The notes below the pieces were generated by a model that saw only the letters and a program-made list of their open reading frames with translations, did no database searches and was not told the DNA's origin. Shown here piece by piece: positions 12,258 through 23,199 of a DNA stretch of 64,000 bases. Origin of the DNA: Palaemon carinicauda. Lineage: Eukaryota > Arthropoda > Malacostraca > Decapoda > Palaemonidae. Each line of letters opens with the position of its first letter. Position 1 is the first letter of the stretch. Position numbers and translations under genes: made by a program. The stretch covers positions 81,716,819 through 81,780,818 of the forward strand of contig NC_090745.1 in the NCBI RefSeq assembly GCF_036898095.1, given 5' to 3'.

Positions 12258-12310
<53 letters not shown>
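12241..12310. repeat. (CA)n/(CT)n microsatellite, left part
   Basis: A CA run grading into CT repeats. It is the left side of the microsatellite core of the surrounding Tigger-like element; the right side resumes at 20050-20108. Confidence 0.9.
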
Positions 12311-12312
<2 letters not shown>

Positions 12313-13672
12313 TATTATGAAAGTGTATGAAAGGGTAATAAAAAAGAAAATAATGAATCATTTGGTTAAAAATAATATGTTTAATATAGGTCAACAAAGT
12401 TTTGTGCCCGGAAAAAGTACAGAAACATAACTGATAGCACACTATGAAAACATATACAAAAACATGATAAATGAAAAAGACACAGATGTAATCTGTCTAG
12501 ATTTTGCAAAAGCCTTTGTCAAGGTAGACCATAATATATTAGAGAAAAAAATGAGAAAGCATAATATTGTGGGAAAGATAGGAAAATGGGTAAAAGAATT
12601 TCTAGAAAACAGATAGTGGTTGCAAATGATGAGAAATCAGATGAAGCTCAGGTAATATCTGGCATGCCACAAGGTACGGTATTAGCTGCACTACTGTTTG
12701 TTATTATGATCTCAGACATAGACTGTGATGTTAAAAACTGTAGTGAGAAGTTTCGCTCGCCGATGACACAAGAATAAGTAAAGAAATTACTTGTGATGAA
12801 GATAGGAACTCACTACAAAGAGATCTAAACAAAATATATGAATGGGCGGAGATAAATAGGATGGCATTTAACTCCGGAAAATTTGAATCGATAAACTATG
12901 GAGACAAAGAAGGAATGGTATGTGCATACAGGGGACTTAATAACGAGACAATCACAAACAAGGAAGCAATTAAAGACCTTGGTGTAATGTTAAACAGGAA
13001 TATGTTATGCAACGACCAAATAGCAACACTGTTGGCTAAATGTAAAGCAAAAATGGTTATGATATTCACACTTTAAAACAAGAAAAGCTGAACACATGAT
13101 AATGCTTTACAAAACTTATGTACGTAGTACACTCGAGTACTGCAATGTGATATGGTACCCACACTACCAAAAGGATATTGCACAAATAGTGTGTGTACAA
13201 AGGTCCTATACTGCTAGAATAGAAGTTAAGGACCTTGACTACTGGGAAAGACTGCTATTTTTAAAACTATACAGTCTAGAAAGGAGAAGAGAATGCTACA
13301 TGATGATACAAGCATGGAAGCAAATAGAAGGAATTACTGAAAACATCATGGAGCTAAAAATATCAGAAAGAGCAAGCAGAGGTAGATTAATAGTGCCCAA
13401 AACCATACCAGGAAAACCAAGGAAGGCGTACAGGACATTAATCCACTACGCACCAGCATCGATAATGCAGCGACTATTTAATGCGCAGCCAGCTCATCTA
13501 AGAAACATCAGGAGTGAGTGTAGATGGGTTTAAGAATAAGCTCGATAAATACCTAAGATGCATCCCAGACCATCCACGACTGGAAGATGCAAAATACACC
13601 GGAAGATGCATTAGCAACTCTCTGGTGGATATACGAGGTGCCTCACACTGAGGGACCTGGGGGAACCCAAAC
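12311..13672 (+). pseudogene. Jockey-like non-LTR retrotransposon, RT to C-terminus fragment
   Basis: Plus-strand, 5'-truncated reverse transcriptase broken by stops and frameshifts. Segments in order: RVIKKKIMNHLVKNN and SFVPGKST (about 12330-12425), VICLDFAKAFVKVDHN (about 12490), QVISGMPQGTVL (about 12650), a damaged FADDTRI (about 12757-12780), MAFNSGKFE, then YVRSTLEYCNVIWYP (13115-13165) and the C-terminal region LFNAQPAHLRNI. The final part ends with CIPDHPR, after which the DIRS element at 13673 interrupts the 3' end. It lies in the CT microsatellite of the Tigger-like element. A possible 3' tail with repeats of AAATAAGGT is at 20019-20046. The jockey/CR1 assignment is an inference from motif style. 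Confidence 0.8.
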
Positions 13673-13959
13673 ATAACAAATTTCGAAATAATTTGTATTT
13701 TTCCTAACATACAAACCTGGAGCTATTTATAATAGGGTATTACTTTTGGCGCAGCTGAAAGACAAGCCATGATAATTTTAATGAGGGATAACTACCCCAT
13801 CCGCTAGTTAGCGGGTGGGGGGTGGGGTAGACTGGCTACCCCGCTCACTCACACTTCTCGGCTGAGTAACCACTTTGCTTTATGGCAGGACTTCTTGGGG
13901 GACAAGGTGGCGGGCCAATTTGTATAAATAGCTCCAGGTTTGTATGTTAGGAAAAATAA

Positions 13960-14030
13960 AAATTATTTCCAAATTTGTTATTTGTTCCGACACAAATACA
14001 AACCTTCGCTATTTATAATGGGGTGACTTA
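13960..14030 (-). repeat. Internal complementary region of DIRS element 1
   Basis: Contains AAATTTGTTATTTGTTCC, the head-to-tail joint of the complements of both element ends (13673 side and 20018 side), and continues with sequence complementary to 19980-20010. It sits just inside the 3' terminal repeat, as expected for DIRS. Confidence 0.8.
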
Positions 14031-14519
14031 CTCTTAGGAGGGAGGAAGTCCTCACCAACTGGTCTTGGTCATGACCCGGGGTCCTCTCTATTTTGATCTA
14101 TGATCGAAAGTAGAAGGGACCCTACCCTCGCTAAAATCAAGTGCCGATATGAGGTAATGCACTGATAGCGGCCAGCAGAAGCTTGTGTGTGAGTGGAACT
14201 AACAGTGTGGCTTGTCTTAAACATAGGAACTCAATGCATAACCTAATGTTCTTAAAGACTTGCCCAATACCTTCTCTCTAAAAGGTATTGGGGATGTAAC
14301 AAAGTATTTTTCTATACTTAGGAGGCACAAGGGAAATGGGTCTTACCTGCAGCGAGATGAGGTCAGTTATGCTGAGGCTTGCAGAGCTGTTTTCCCCAGA
14401 GGGGAGAAGGTGATAGGAAGAAAGGAGCCAGGCATTCTTACTCATTCACCCCAGACTAATCCGGGTAGCCTCAGCCCTCCAACCTCTGCTACTTGTCCAT
14501 CAAGGAGCCTGAGGTGTTT

Positions 14520-14655
14520 AGACCATTTGTTGTGCGACCGCCACAGGACCAATGGAAAAGGTCTCCATGTTCTTGTGGGTTACGTCTTTTGCAGGTAGTG
14601 GGTCATGAAGGTCGATTGACGCTTCCACGTGCCCACTTAAAGTATCTGCACCACA
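14520..14655 (-). pseudogene. DIRS element 1 tyrosine recombinase C-terminal relic
   Basis: The minus strand reads WKRQSTFMTHYLQKT and continues, with one frame change, into FSIGPVAVAQQMV before a stop. H-Y is the catalytic pair. Upstream recombinase sequence (up to about 15550) is damaged but is collinear at nucleotide level with 26407-27000 of element 2. Confidence 0.65.
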
Positions 14656-15649
14656 GAGTAGTTTTTTGAACGCCAGGGACGTAGCAGCGCCAGTGACGTT
14701 ACGAGCTCTGGGTCTAGGATGGAGGAGAGTCTAGATTAAGAATAACCTCAATTGCCTTCCGATCCCAGAGGGGAAGGAAAACATCGAGGTTCTCCTCTTG
14801 ACCTTCCCCGTGCTGGTCAACAGTGCCAACACACGGGGGCGAGCTGGTATTGTTCTTATAAGATAACCATACAGACTCCTCTCTGGGTAAAACCCCAGTT
14901 GATGGGTTTCCGGTTACCAAACGAACACTCTTTATTCGAAATGGGCTGCACCTAGGGTACAGCACACTCGGATTTGAGTCTTGGCAATCCACTCAGGGAC
15001 GCCGCTGAGGATTACTTCTTCCAGTCTCCTAGGGTAGGAGACATCAGAGGTTGGATCATAAAACACACTAACTCTCTTGGTCAAAAGCCCAAGTGAGTAA
15101 AAAGGGCGTCTTCCGTGTAAGGAAGCGATCTGCTGCTGGGCCTAAGGTTCGTAGAGAGGGGTTTTCAGAGAATGAAGGACCCGAACCGCGTTCTCAGGGG
15201 GAGGCTGAGATCCGATGGGGACAAGTTTTCTCAAACTTGCATAAGTAAAGGCACCGATGGGAGAGAATCCCCTTCCACGACATCAGTCACAAAGGACCGA
15301 ACACTTCACCTGAAAGACTGACGCTGAAAGGTGTCTGAGGTGCCTAGACATCTTTTCCGTAATCTGTTGCGAAAGGCCTCTCTGAGAAGGGTGGTGTAGG
15401 ATCGTCCCAGGCAAGAAGTCGAAGCAAAGCTACAGCTTCGGAAAGCGTTAACATGTGGTTGCTTGGAAGATCGTGCCGTGAAGAAAGATCCCTCGGAACT
15501 CCGTCAGGAGCTGTAGAGGGTCCGGGAACCATTCTGTTGGTTGCCATAACAAAGCTATTGGAGCTCCGTCAGGGGCTGCAGAAGGTCTGGGAACCATTCT
15601 GCGGGATGCCATAGCGAAGCTATTGGAGTCATTGATAAGATCCTGCTTA

Positions 15650-16345
15650 TCCTGACTTGGCTGAGGACTTTTTCACCACTGCGAATGGGGGGGAAAAAAA
15701 AGGCACACCTCTAGGCGGCCCCACCGATCTTGGAATACATCTTGTTTGAGGTCCTGGGGAACGGTCGAGTGGGGGCCTGAAGATCAGGACCGCTGCGAGC
15801 ATAACCACAGTCGGGGACCCCACAGAGTTTAGACTTTGTTGGGTACAAGATGATTCCAAGACACTAGGAGCCCACTATCTGGGTGGTTTTACAAGCACAT
15901 CCCTATATCATGAATGACGCGAGCAGATGGGGGCAACTAGTTGTCCTCTGTCCATCTAAGGCTTCGTACTGCTAGATGATTCTCTAAGAGAGGTGAATGC
16001 TAGTACCTTTCTGAATCGGACCAACTGACGAGGATGGAATGGTATGGCATATGCCCCCCCCCCCCCCCCTTCTCTCTCTTTTGATGCATTATAGAGAGCA
16101 TCAGGTCCAGAGGGAAGACGAGAAGTCAGACCTCTTTGCGGAAGCTCTCGTCTGCCACCCATCATCCGCGGATTGTCCAGCGGTGAGGGGGAGGGAGTGC
16201 TTAGCAATAAACACACCTTGAGATGATGTCGAGACGTGTAACCAATTGCACGTTCTTGCAACGAAGGGGAACAGCCTGTTCTCCCTCCAACTGCCACTAA
16301 TCCAGTGTGGTTGGCCGAAAAAGACCGATACCAAAGGGTAAACAA
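15650..16345 (-). pseudogene. DIRS element 1 RNase H and post-RNase-H region
   Basis: The minus strand at about 15830-15660 reads VGSPTVVMLAAVLIFRPPL and then SPGPQTRCI, corresponding to the DIRS segment that follows RNase H (compare GSPTMDLFATALNLRFPLY in element 2). The stretch 15960-16345 aligns with the RNase H start of element 2 at 27660-27880. A run of 17 C at about 16053-16069 and several stops show decay. Confidence 0.6.
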
Positions 16346-17461
16346 GTTAATCAGTACAGCTTATGATATAATAGCGAATCTCCATAGAGATCGCTTTCTG
16401 GACAAGAGACTGTACGGTAATCACCGAACGCATCCAACCAAACCCAAGAGGGGATTGAGACGTATCTTCAATCTATTGTTGGGTGGGTAAAGAGCATAAT
16501 TGTACTACTGAGTAGTAACACCGAACTGTGCGCATGATAAGTATACATGCGTAGTTCGACTTGAAAGTCGTGTCCGGAACTTAGTTGGAGAACGTTGGAA
16601 ACGGCCGTAACAGAGGTTTCTCCTTCTTAGGACAGAAACGTTCGTACTTCTCTGTCTCCGATCGGTAAACTAGCATTTATATTAAACATTCCCTACTAGG
16701 GAAGAGAAATGCTTCTGAAAAGTTTCCAACAAAAGCCTTTGTAGGAGACTAGGACTTCCGATTGGGAGAAAGGAAAAAATGCCTATAAGGAGACAGAACG
16801 TAAATGCCGTATGTCTGGTTACAGAAAAGTAGCCAAGTAATGTACTGAATAACCTGGTTTCAGTAAGGGATATAAATATATAACTTAATAGAATGGAGTT
16901 CTAATTGGAAGATGTATATAGCCCTTATTGGCAGAAAGATCGCTTGCACGCATATATGTACTTGTCCATTTGCGCTAGCGCATGCGTATTCTCTACCTCC
17001 AGGAAACGTTTGCAATGAATCCGGTTGTGGGAATAATGTATGTGCGACGAATCGCAACATTAATGCCGAAAGAATTTTGATCGTTGACTAACTGTAATAT
17101 TTTCTTGAATGAGAGCGAACATGTTCTCAAACAAAAATATACAGTTATACAGGCGATCATATCCCCTTTGGTTTACCCCTACTCTTTATATGAGGGGCTA
17201 GCCAGTGTTCATTACACAGAAACGGATGTCTGTTTACGTGTGGGAGAGGTTTGAAACATTCGTAACGTAATGAAAAGATGCCCACGCTGTTGCTATCGTT
17301 CTTTAACGTCAGCTAACAATGTTCCTTCGGGACTAATTGTTCGAAACAATAACCCCGTAAGGAAAGAATAGAAATTCTCGGAAGACTATCATGTAAAAGG
17401 CAAGTCGTTATACCCAGGGTACAATGACGGGGGAGGCTGCCTCCATCAAACGGTAGAACCG

Positions 17462-17800
17462 AGTTTAAGACCATAACCTCGCGGTTTTGTCTTGGTTAGA
17501 GTGCATGCTCCGGGAAGGCTTACGACCTTCAAGAAGTTTTAACACCCACTGAAGTTTTGTAAAAAACTTCTCAAGAACGAGTCTCCCGAAAAAGGGTGAA
17601 GTCTCGTATGTGGGGGTTTGCTTCAAGAATGCCAGACATAATTGCCATCGACCGCTTACCAAGAGGTTGACATCGAACGCTATCTTGATAGTGAGAAAAC
17701 TACCATCTAATTCAGGCAAGGCCTGCCAGGGGAAATGAACTGCAATGTAAAGCATTTTCATTCCCCGCTCATTTCCATCTGCTAACCCAACCATTCGAAG
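17462..17800 (-). pseudogene. DIRS element 1 gag fragment
   Basis: Open minus-strand frame of about 109 codons. It includes LPELDGSFLTIKIAFDVNLL, then GRWQLCLAFLKQT, then YETSPFFGRLVLEKF. The order of conserved hydrophobic and aromatic positions is that of DIRS gag-like proteins as I know them. The start and the C-terminus are not preserved in one frame. Confidence 0.55.
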
Positions 17801-18299
17801 TGGGAAGGTGGAGGAAAGATGACGGTGGTTCGTTCGAAAACGAAAGGATCGGTGCTGGCGAAACTAGGCTAGCTGATATAGTAATTAGCTGGGAGAGTAG
17901 AGTGACGTATCATGTCACACGTTTGGAAGACTACTCCCGTCGAGGGGGGGTCGACCATAGAGTTTTCAGAAAACTGAATCGTGGAAACACAGATATTCGG
18001 ATGGGAACCTAGGGGTTCAGAATCAATTTGTGAATTCCTTTCTCACGACCATAAGGGATGTTGTGCCGAGACCCCGCTGGAACTCTGTCGCTGATTCCTG
18101 ATGGAATTCCAGGAATCGTGTTACGTGACCAGGACCCAAAGGAACTGTGTCATAGTTACCTGTAGAGATTCGTAAACCCTTAGGCAGCAGGCATCCCTCT
18201 GTCATCAGAGTAAAACTCTTGATGACGATGGGCGCGCGCGAACAATTCACGGGACGAGAGTTCGAAAACTGTCATGAGAGTAAACCTCTTGTGCACTCG

Positions 18300-19850
18300 T
18301 GAACACTTGGCGCAACGAGAGTCCGAAAACTCTGTCACATAAGTATGGCTATGGTCACGAGGGCGCAACGAGAGTCCGAAAACTCTGTCACATAAGTATG
18401 GCTATGGTCACGAGGACCCAAAGGTTCAGTGTGAACTGCGTTGTGAGACCCCGAAGGGTCATAAGAGTTGTTCGTGCACTTCAACTGATTGCGTGCGAGC
18501 CAATATGGTCGTGCGCGCGTGCCAATACGTTCGTGCACTCCAATCCAATCGTGTGCGTGTGCCAATATGGTCGTGCGCTCCTATCCGATCGTGTGTGCCA
18601 AAATGGTCGTGCATGCGCGCCAATTTGGTCTTGCGCTATTACGCCAAACTGATGGTAGGCAGAAGGGAGCTCGTGCGCGTACCTATGAGGTTGTTGGCGC
18701 CCCTGGCGCGCATAAGGTTGCTTGCGCGCAGTGTGTTGTTGCCGCGCATGGCGCACCACTGGATGTTCGAGCGCATAGCGAGCAACAGGATGTTCGAGCG
18801 CATGGAGAGCAACAGGATGTTCGCGCATATGGCGAGCAACAGGATGTTCGCGCATATGGCGCGCCAAGGATGAACCCGCGGGCCATGATCGCCATTTTGC
18901 TTGCACTTGCCAAGACGGTCGTGCACGCCAAGTTGGTCGTGCACGCCGATTTGGTCGAGCGCGCTAATTTGGCCGTGCGCGCGCGAGCTCTCAGGTTGGT
19001 GAGAGAACTCACTACTACACTCACCCGAAGGTTCCCGATAGCTTGTGTTATATGAGCGCGAACGATCAACACAACGAGAGTTTGGAAACTCTCTGTCATA
19101 AAAAGAATGACTCAGGTCACGAGAACCCGAAAGATCAGCGTGAACTGTGTTGCGCGAACCCGAAGGGTCAGCGCAACAAGAAACCGCAGTTTCCCAGTCA
19201 CTAAACACCGAAGTGTCGGAGTGACTAAAGTTACGAGAGCCCAAGGGTTCTGCGTAACTAATGTTACAAGACCCCGAAAGGTCAGCGTAACGAGAAACCG
19301 AAGTTTCCTTGTCACAAAACACCGAAGTGTCAGTGACTAAAGTTACGAGAGCCCTAGGGTTCAACGTAACTGAAGTTACGGGACCCAGAAGGGTCAGCGT
19401 AACGAGAAACCGCTGTTTCCCTGTCACAACACCGGAGTGTTAGAGTGACCAAAGTTACGAAAGCCAAGGGCTCAGCGTAACTAATGTTACGAGACCCAGG
19501 CTCAGCGTAACTAATGTTACGAGACCCCGAAGGGTCAGCGCAACGAGACACTGAAGTTTCCCTGTCACAAAAAAACGAAGTGTCAGAGTGACTAAAGTTA
19601 CGAGAGCCCAACGGTTCTGCATAACTAATGTTACGAGACCACAATTGATCAGCATAACGAGGAATCGAGGTTCCTCTGTCAAGAGACCCCGAAAGGTCGG
19701 CGTGATTGATGGCACACGTTCCCGAAGGCTCAATGTTACCATCGTTACGAAAGCCCGAAGGTTCAGCGTAACTGAAACCCGAAGGTTTCAAGGGGAGTCC
19801 CAAAGGACTCCTACTGTCATGAGAACCAGCAGGATCAACATGTGGTTACT
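18300..19850 (-). repeat. Iterated coding-type repeats in the 5' region of DIRS element 1
   Basis: Three arrays. At 18310-18415 a 53 bp unit is duplicated. At 18750-18870 a 27 bp unit (GAGCAACAGGATGTTCG core) occurs about four times and encodes the 9-residue motif EHPVARHMR-like on the minus strand. At 19090-19800 degenerate units encode reiterated YAEPLGSRN-type and ETSVSRCADPSGSRN-type motifs. The last array is shared in motif with element 2 (30050-30780), which suggests an ancestral gag or ORF1 repeat domain rather than random simple sequence. Confidence 0.7.
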
Positions 19851-20045
19851 CAGCCGAGAGGTGTGAGTGAGCGGGTTACCCAGTCTACCCCACCCCCACC
19901 CGCTAACTAGCGGATGGGGCAGTTATCCCTCACTAAAATTATCATGGCTCGTCTTTCAGCTGCGCCGAAAGTAATACCCTATTATAAATAAAGAAGGTTT
20001 GTATCTGTGTCGGAACAAATAGAATAAGGTAAATAAGGTAAGGTG

Positions 20046-20049
<4 letters not shown>

Positions 20050-20108
<59 letters not shown>
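20050..20108. repeat. (TC)n microsatellite, right part
   Basis: Pure TC repeat of about 59 bp. It is the right side of the GA/CT core of the Tigger-like element at 11555-20855. Confidence 0.95.
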
Positions 20109-20113
<5 letters not shown>

Positions 20114-20857
20114 TGTTTTTTTTTAATTCCGTTAAATCTTCATACTTCTTTGAAAATTATTAAAAAATCTTTATATCATCATACGATGTTTCGATCATGG
20201 GAATAGTAACGCATCGGAAGGAAATCACTTGATTTTCCTCTCGCCTTCCGCCAGAAATATGACGTCATCACACATTTTCTTAAATTTACGGTAAGTTGTA
20301 TTAATCTTATAACTAATGATACAGACCACTAAAACACTTGATACCGTTACTCAGTGTTTCGGTGATGGAATGCTGTAATAAGATTACACGGTAACAATGA
20401 AAGGAAATAATTGGGTTTGTCAGCGCGCTTCCGCCAGATACATGACGTCACAAGACACGTGAAGTAAACTCTACGAAGAATGATTTGCAAATTATGTAAA
20501 TTCATTTTCTTTTTTCTTGAAAGAAATGAAAAGAAAATACTAACTTACCAAGCAAAAGTATTTCATTTTTATAATGTAAAAGGAAATATATATTCAAGGA
20601 AATATTTATCCTATTAGTATATTGTACTTTCTTTAGAAAAATATTGATCTATTATCAGAGATTAAATAAAACTAGCGTACAGTCAAATTTACGCTACGTA
20701 GTACTCATGACAACCAATACAGACCCACAAAATACTTTTTATCTTTACTTAATAATTCGATAATGGGAATACTAATACTAATCGTTAGCCTATTGGAAGG
20801 AAATCACTGTATTGTCCGTCGTTGCTCCGAGCTGTCGTTAAATGAGGACTACCTGTA

Positions 20858-22930
20858 AGAGGTTCCAATTAGAGAGAGATCACTTCCACAACACTAACAA
20901 AATAAAATATTTGTTTTGTCTCAGGTTGCAAAAACTCTCTTTCAGAGAGATGCTGGATACCCTCCAGCCTTGAAGCCATTTGGATCCCAGTTTGATGTTA
21001 AATCTGAGCATGTGGTTGAAGCAGCAAGTTGTGGAAATGAGGAAGCTCTTTCATAACTTCCATCAGCAGCTTAAGAAGGTTGGGGTGCCATTCTGCAGGT
21101 TGCTATAAAGGGACTTCCTATGCAATGGATAGGATGGTTACGGATCTTACCCTGTTGAGGAGATACCTTATTAAGCAAAACAAGGGAACGTGTAGCTTCA
21201 GAGTTCTCCCACGCAAGCTGGATTGATTGATTGATTGATTTGAGGTTTTCTCGTACCTTGACATCAAAACTCATTGACGCTGAATGCAAGTTGGAAGGCG
21301 AACTGAAGTATTACCTGTAGGTCTCGTACTGGTGAGCAATAAAACAGAAGGTTCAGGTTGGGGGATGTCGGGGGCAGATCCACTAGCGGTGCACACCGCA
21401 AAGTCATCAAGTTGTCCACTATCTGAATGTCCAGAGATCCCTCGGGATTAACTATCGAGTCTCCCTGCTCAGACTGTATGCTATGATGTACTTTTCGCCA
21501 GGTATGACCTAGGCTGCCTGGGAGATCACATTGTCCTCTCTCCATCAAGGATTTCAACAGCCAGTTGACATCGTTGCCATGAAATAGAACCTCCTTACTA
21601 GTTAAATATAGGAGTTCCTGAGGTCGTGTTGTCGCGCATCAACACTATCGAGTAACCCGAAAGCTGTTGGAAATGTTGAAGAGCAAGGTACATAACTTTC
21701 AGGTGGTTTATGTGGCGGTCCCTTTCTTCTGATGCATTTGTGAAGAACATCAACTCAAAAGAATGAAAAAGAATATTCACTGTTCTGAGAAGGATCCACC
21801 AATTTAGGTCTTTCCTCTGATCCGACCCACTGGAATGACCATTCCGGGAGGATCCCTGCCCAAAGACCAAAAGGTCTTCAGCTTCCACTGAAGTGACAGC
21901 ATGCGAAGGAGACTGTTGGGCACTACAACGCTCTAAAAAGGCCAGATGACTCAGCAGGTCCTCGAATGGATGGGCTTGTAGCGACCTTCACAACAGTAAC
22001 TGATGAGCCACTTCATTGAATCTTGCGATTCTTAACTGCAACGGGAAAACTTTTCTTCATGTCTATCAGCATTCCAAGATACATCAGGATCTACTTGGGT
22101 TCCAAAGAGGACTTCTACAAGTTTACCAGAACCCCCTAGATGGTGGCAACCTTGAAAGACATGGGTCAATGTTGGAGAAGGGTCTCCATCAAATCTGTCA
22201 AGAATAGCCAATTGTCTATATAACAGTGAAGGCGAATGCCATTGCATATACCCATGCTGAACTAAAATGAATACTAAAGTTTACACCTGAGGAGCTGTTG
22301 ACAGACCAAACCCAGCATCCAAATTGGAATATCTTTTTGTGCAGATAGAAACTTAAGTACTTCTTTGAAGACGGTTGGCGAGCTTATCTGGCAAGACAGC
22401 TTGGAGACTTGTGGAGTCTCACAAGACCACAGTGGCAAAGCACAGGGTAGCAGGAGCGTTATGAGTAGCTGTGAGGTCCAAAGAACTCAACTTCGAAGAG
22501 CCAGAGTGCTCTGACGATAAGATACACTGGAAAATAGAACAGGATCGAGACTTGTGACCAAAACTAGCCACTGGAAAGTGACCATGAACAAGACTCGCCA
22601 CATTTTCACTAGCTTCAACAGCTTTTTAAAGGTTTTAAAGTTGCACATGAATGGAAAAAGCAAGGGACAGTGACAATACACTAGCCAGCAAGACAATACA
22701 CTAGAGACTGACCATATATACATAAGCTCAGTGCCCAAACCCTTCTCCACCCAAGCTAGGACTAGGCAATGGCTGCTGATGCCTCAGAAGGTAGACCTAG
22801 AGGCTCCCCATACCCCCTATCCTTAGCTCACAAGGATGGTGAGATTGCAGACACTACAAGAAACCCCAGTTTGGCAGATCACCAGGCAGGGACGTTTCCA
22901 ATGAGCCACTAAACCCTAAACCTAGACTTC
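20858..22930 (-). mobile_element. Old DIRS retrotransposon, 5' part (RT, RNase H, recombinase N-terminus)
   Basis: Continuation of the element broken at 11554. On the minus strand: RT remnants at about 22.4-22.0 kb, nucleotide-similar to 28.3 kb in element 2; RNase H at 21888-21598 (MFFTNASEERD, then LKVMYLALQHFQQLSGY and MRDNTTS); the post-RNase-H segment at 21557-21264 (LLFYCSPVRDLQ); and a recombinase N-terminal region at 21060-20870. The latter aligns at nucleotide level with 26925-27020 of element 2. No 5' terminal repeat was found near 22.9-23.1 kb, so the 5' end is lost. Confidence 0.7.
21598..21888 (-). pseudogene. DIRS RNase H domain relic (old element)
   Basis: Open minus-strand frame with the RNase H pattern FTNAS (catalytic Asp replaced by Asn), INHLKVMYLALQHF (Glu of the usual NxxE position also lost, here Lys-Val) and RDNTT (second Asp retained). 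It is therefore catalytically dead in addition to being isolated by frameshifts. Confidence 0.65.
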
Positions 22931-23199
22931 ACAAGAAAGCAACGAATTTTCTAATCTGAGGATGATTTATAAAGCATTTTAAATTCTAACTTACTGTTAT
23001 GAAGCCAAACTAGTAATTTACTTGGGTGAATGTAAACGAGAATGCTCAATCCATTCTCTCGACTTCAGTTGGATTTTTGGATTTATAAAAGTTTTTAAAG
23101 TATTTGCCTAACTTATGGAAATTCAACAATTATCTTCAGTGACAGACTCAAGTTTGGGACAGCTGTCAAAACTCTTAATTTTCTTACTATTTACTTATA

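Larger units (their letters stand above)
13673..20018 (-). mobile_element. DIRS-type tyrosine-recombinase retrotransposon, element 1
   Basis: About 6.3 kb, coded on the minus strand. The terminal repeats are inverted: left 13690-13890 matches the reverse complement of right 19845-20000, including the block around CCGCTAGTTAGCGG. Beside the left repeat, 13960-14030 is an internal complementary region: it joins the reverse complement of the left terminus (CAAATTTGTTA) to that of the right terminus (TTTGTTCCGACAC). This is the DIRS architecture used in circular-intermediate replication. Coding remnants in minus order: repeat-rich 5' region (19.8-18.0 kb), gag (17.8-17.46), a poorly preserved RT/RNase H region (17.4-15.9), the post-RNase-H domain (15.85-15.65) and the recombinase tail (14.65-14.52). 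Confidence 0.85.
11555..20855. mobile_element. Tigger-like non-autonomous element with GA/CT core, interrupted by retrotransposons
   Basis: The left terminus starts CAGTTAGTCCTCGTTTAGCG at 11555 after TA, and the right terminus ends at 20855 before TA, reading CAGGTAGTCCTCATTTAACG on the minus strand. These are matching inverted repeats with a TA target duplication, the pogo/Tigger hallmark. The own sequence is 11555-12310 and 20047-20855; the rest is later insertions. The interior is shared with the copies at 42629 and 44175: conserved blocks around GGTCACGCTGC, a (CT)n core and TGACGTCA palindromes. No transposase reading frame exists. Confidence 0.85.

Noticed and set aside
18489..19055. 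Plus-strand frame of 188 codons with repeated QQDVRA motifs
   Set aside because: Antisense to the minus-strand repeat region of DIRS element 1; the 27 bp unit leaves several frames open on both strands.
20930..21055. Possible host exon on the plus strand, preceded by a TTTGTCTCAG acceptor-like sequence and open for about 40 codons
   Set aside because: The nucleotide sequence aligns with the recombinase-coding region of DIRS element 2 (26945-27020) on the opposite strand, so it is old DIRS sequence.
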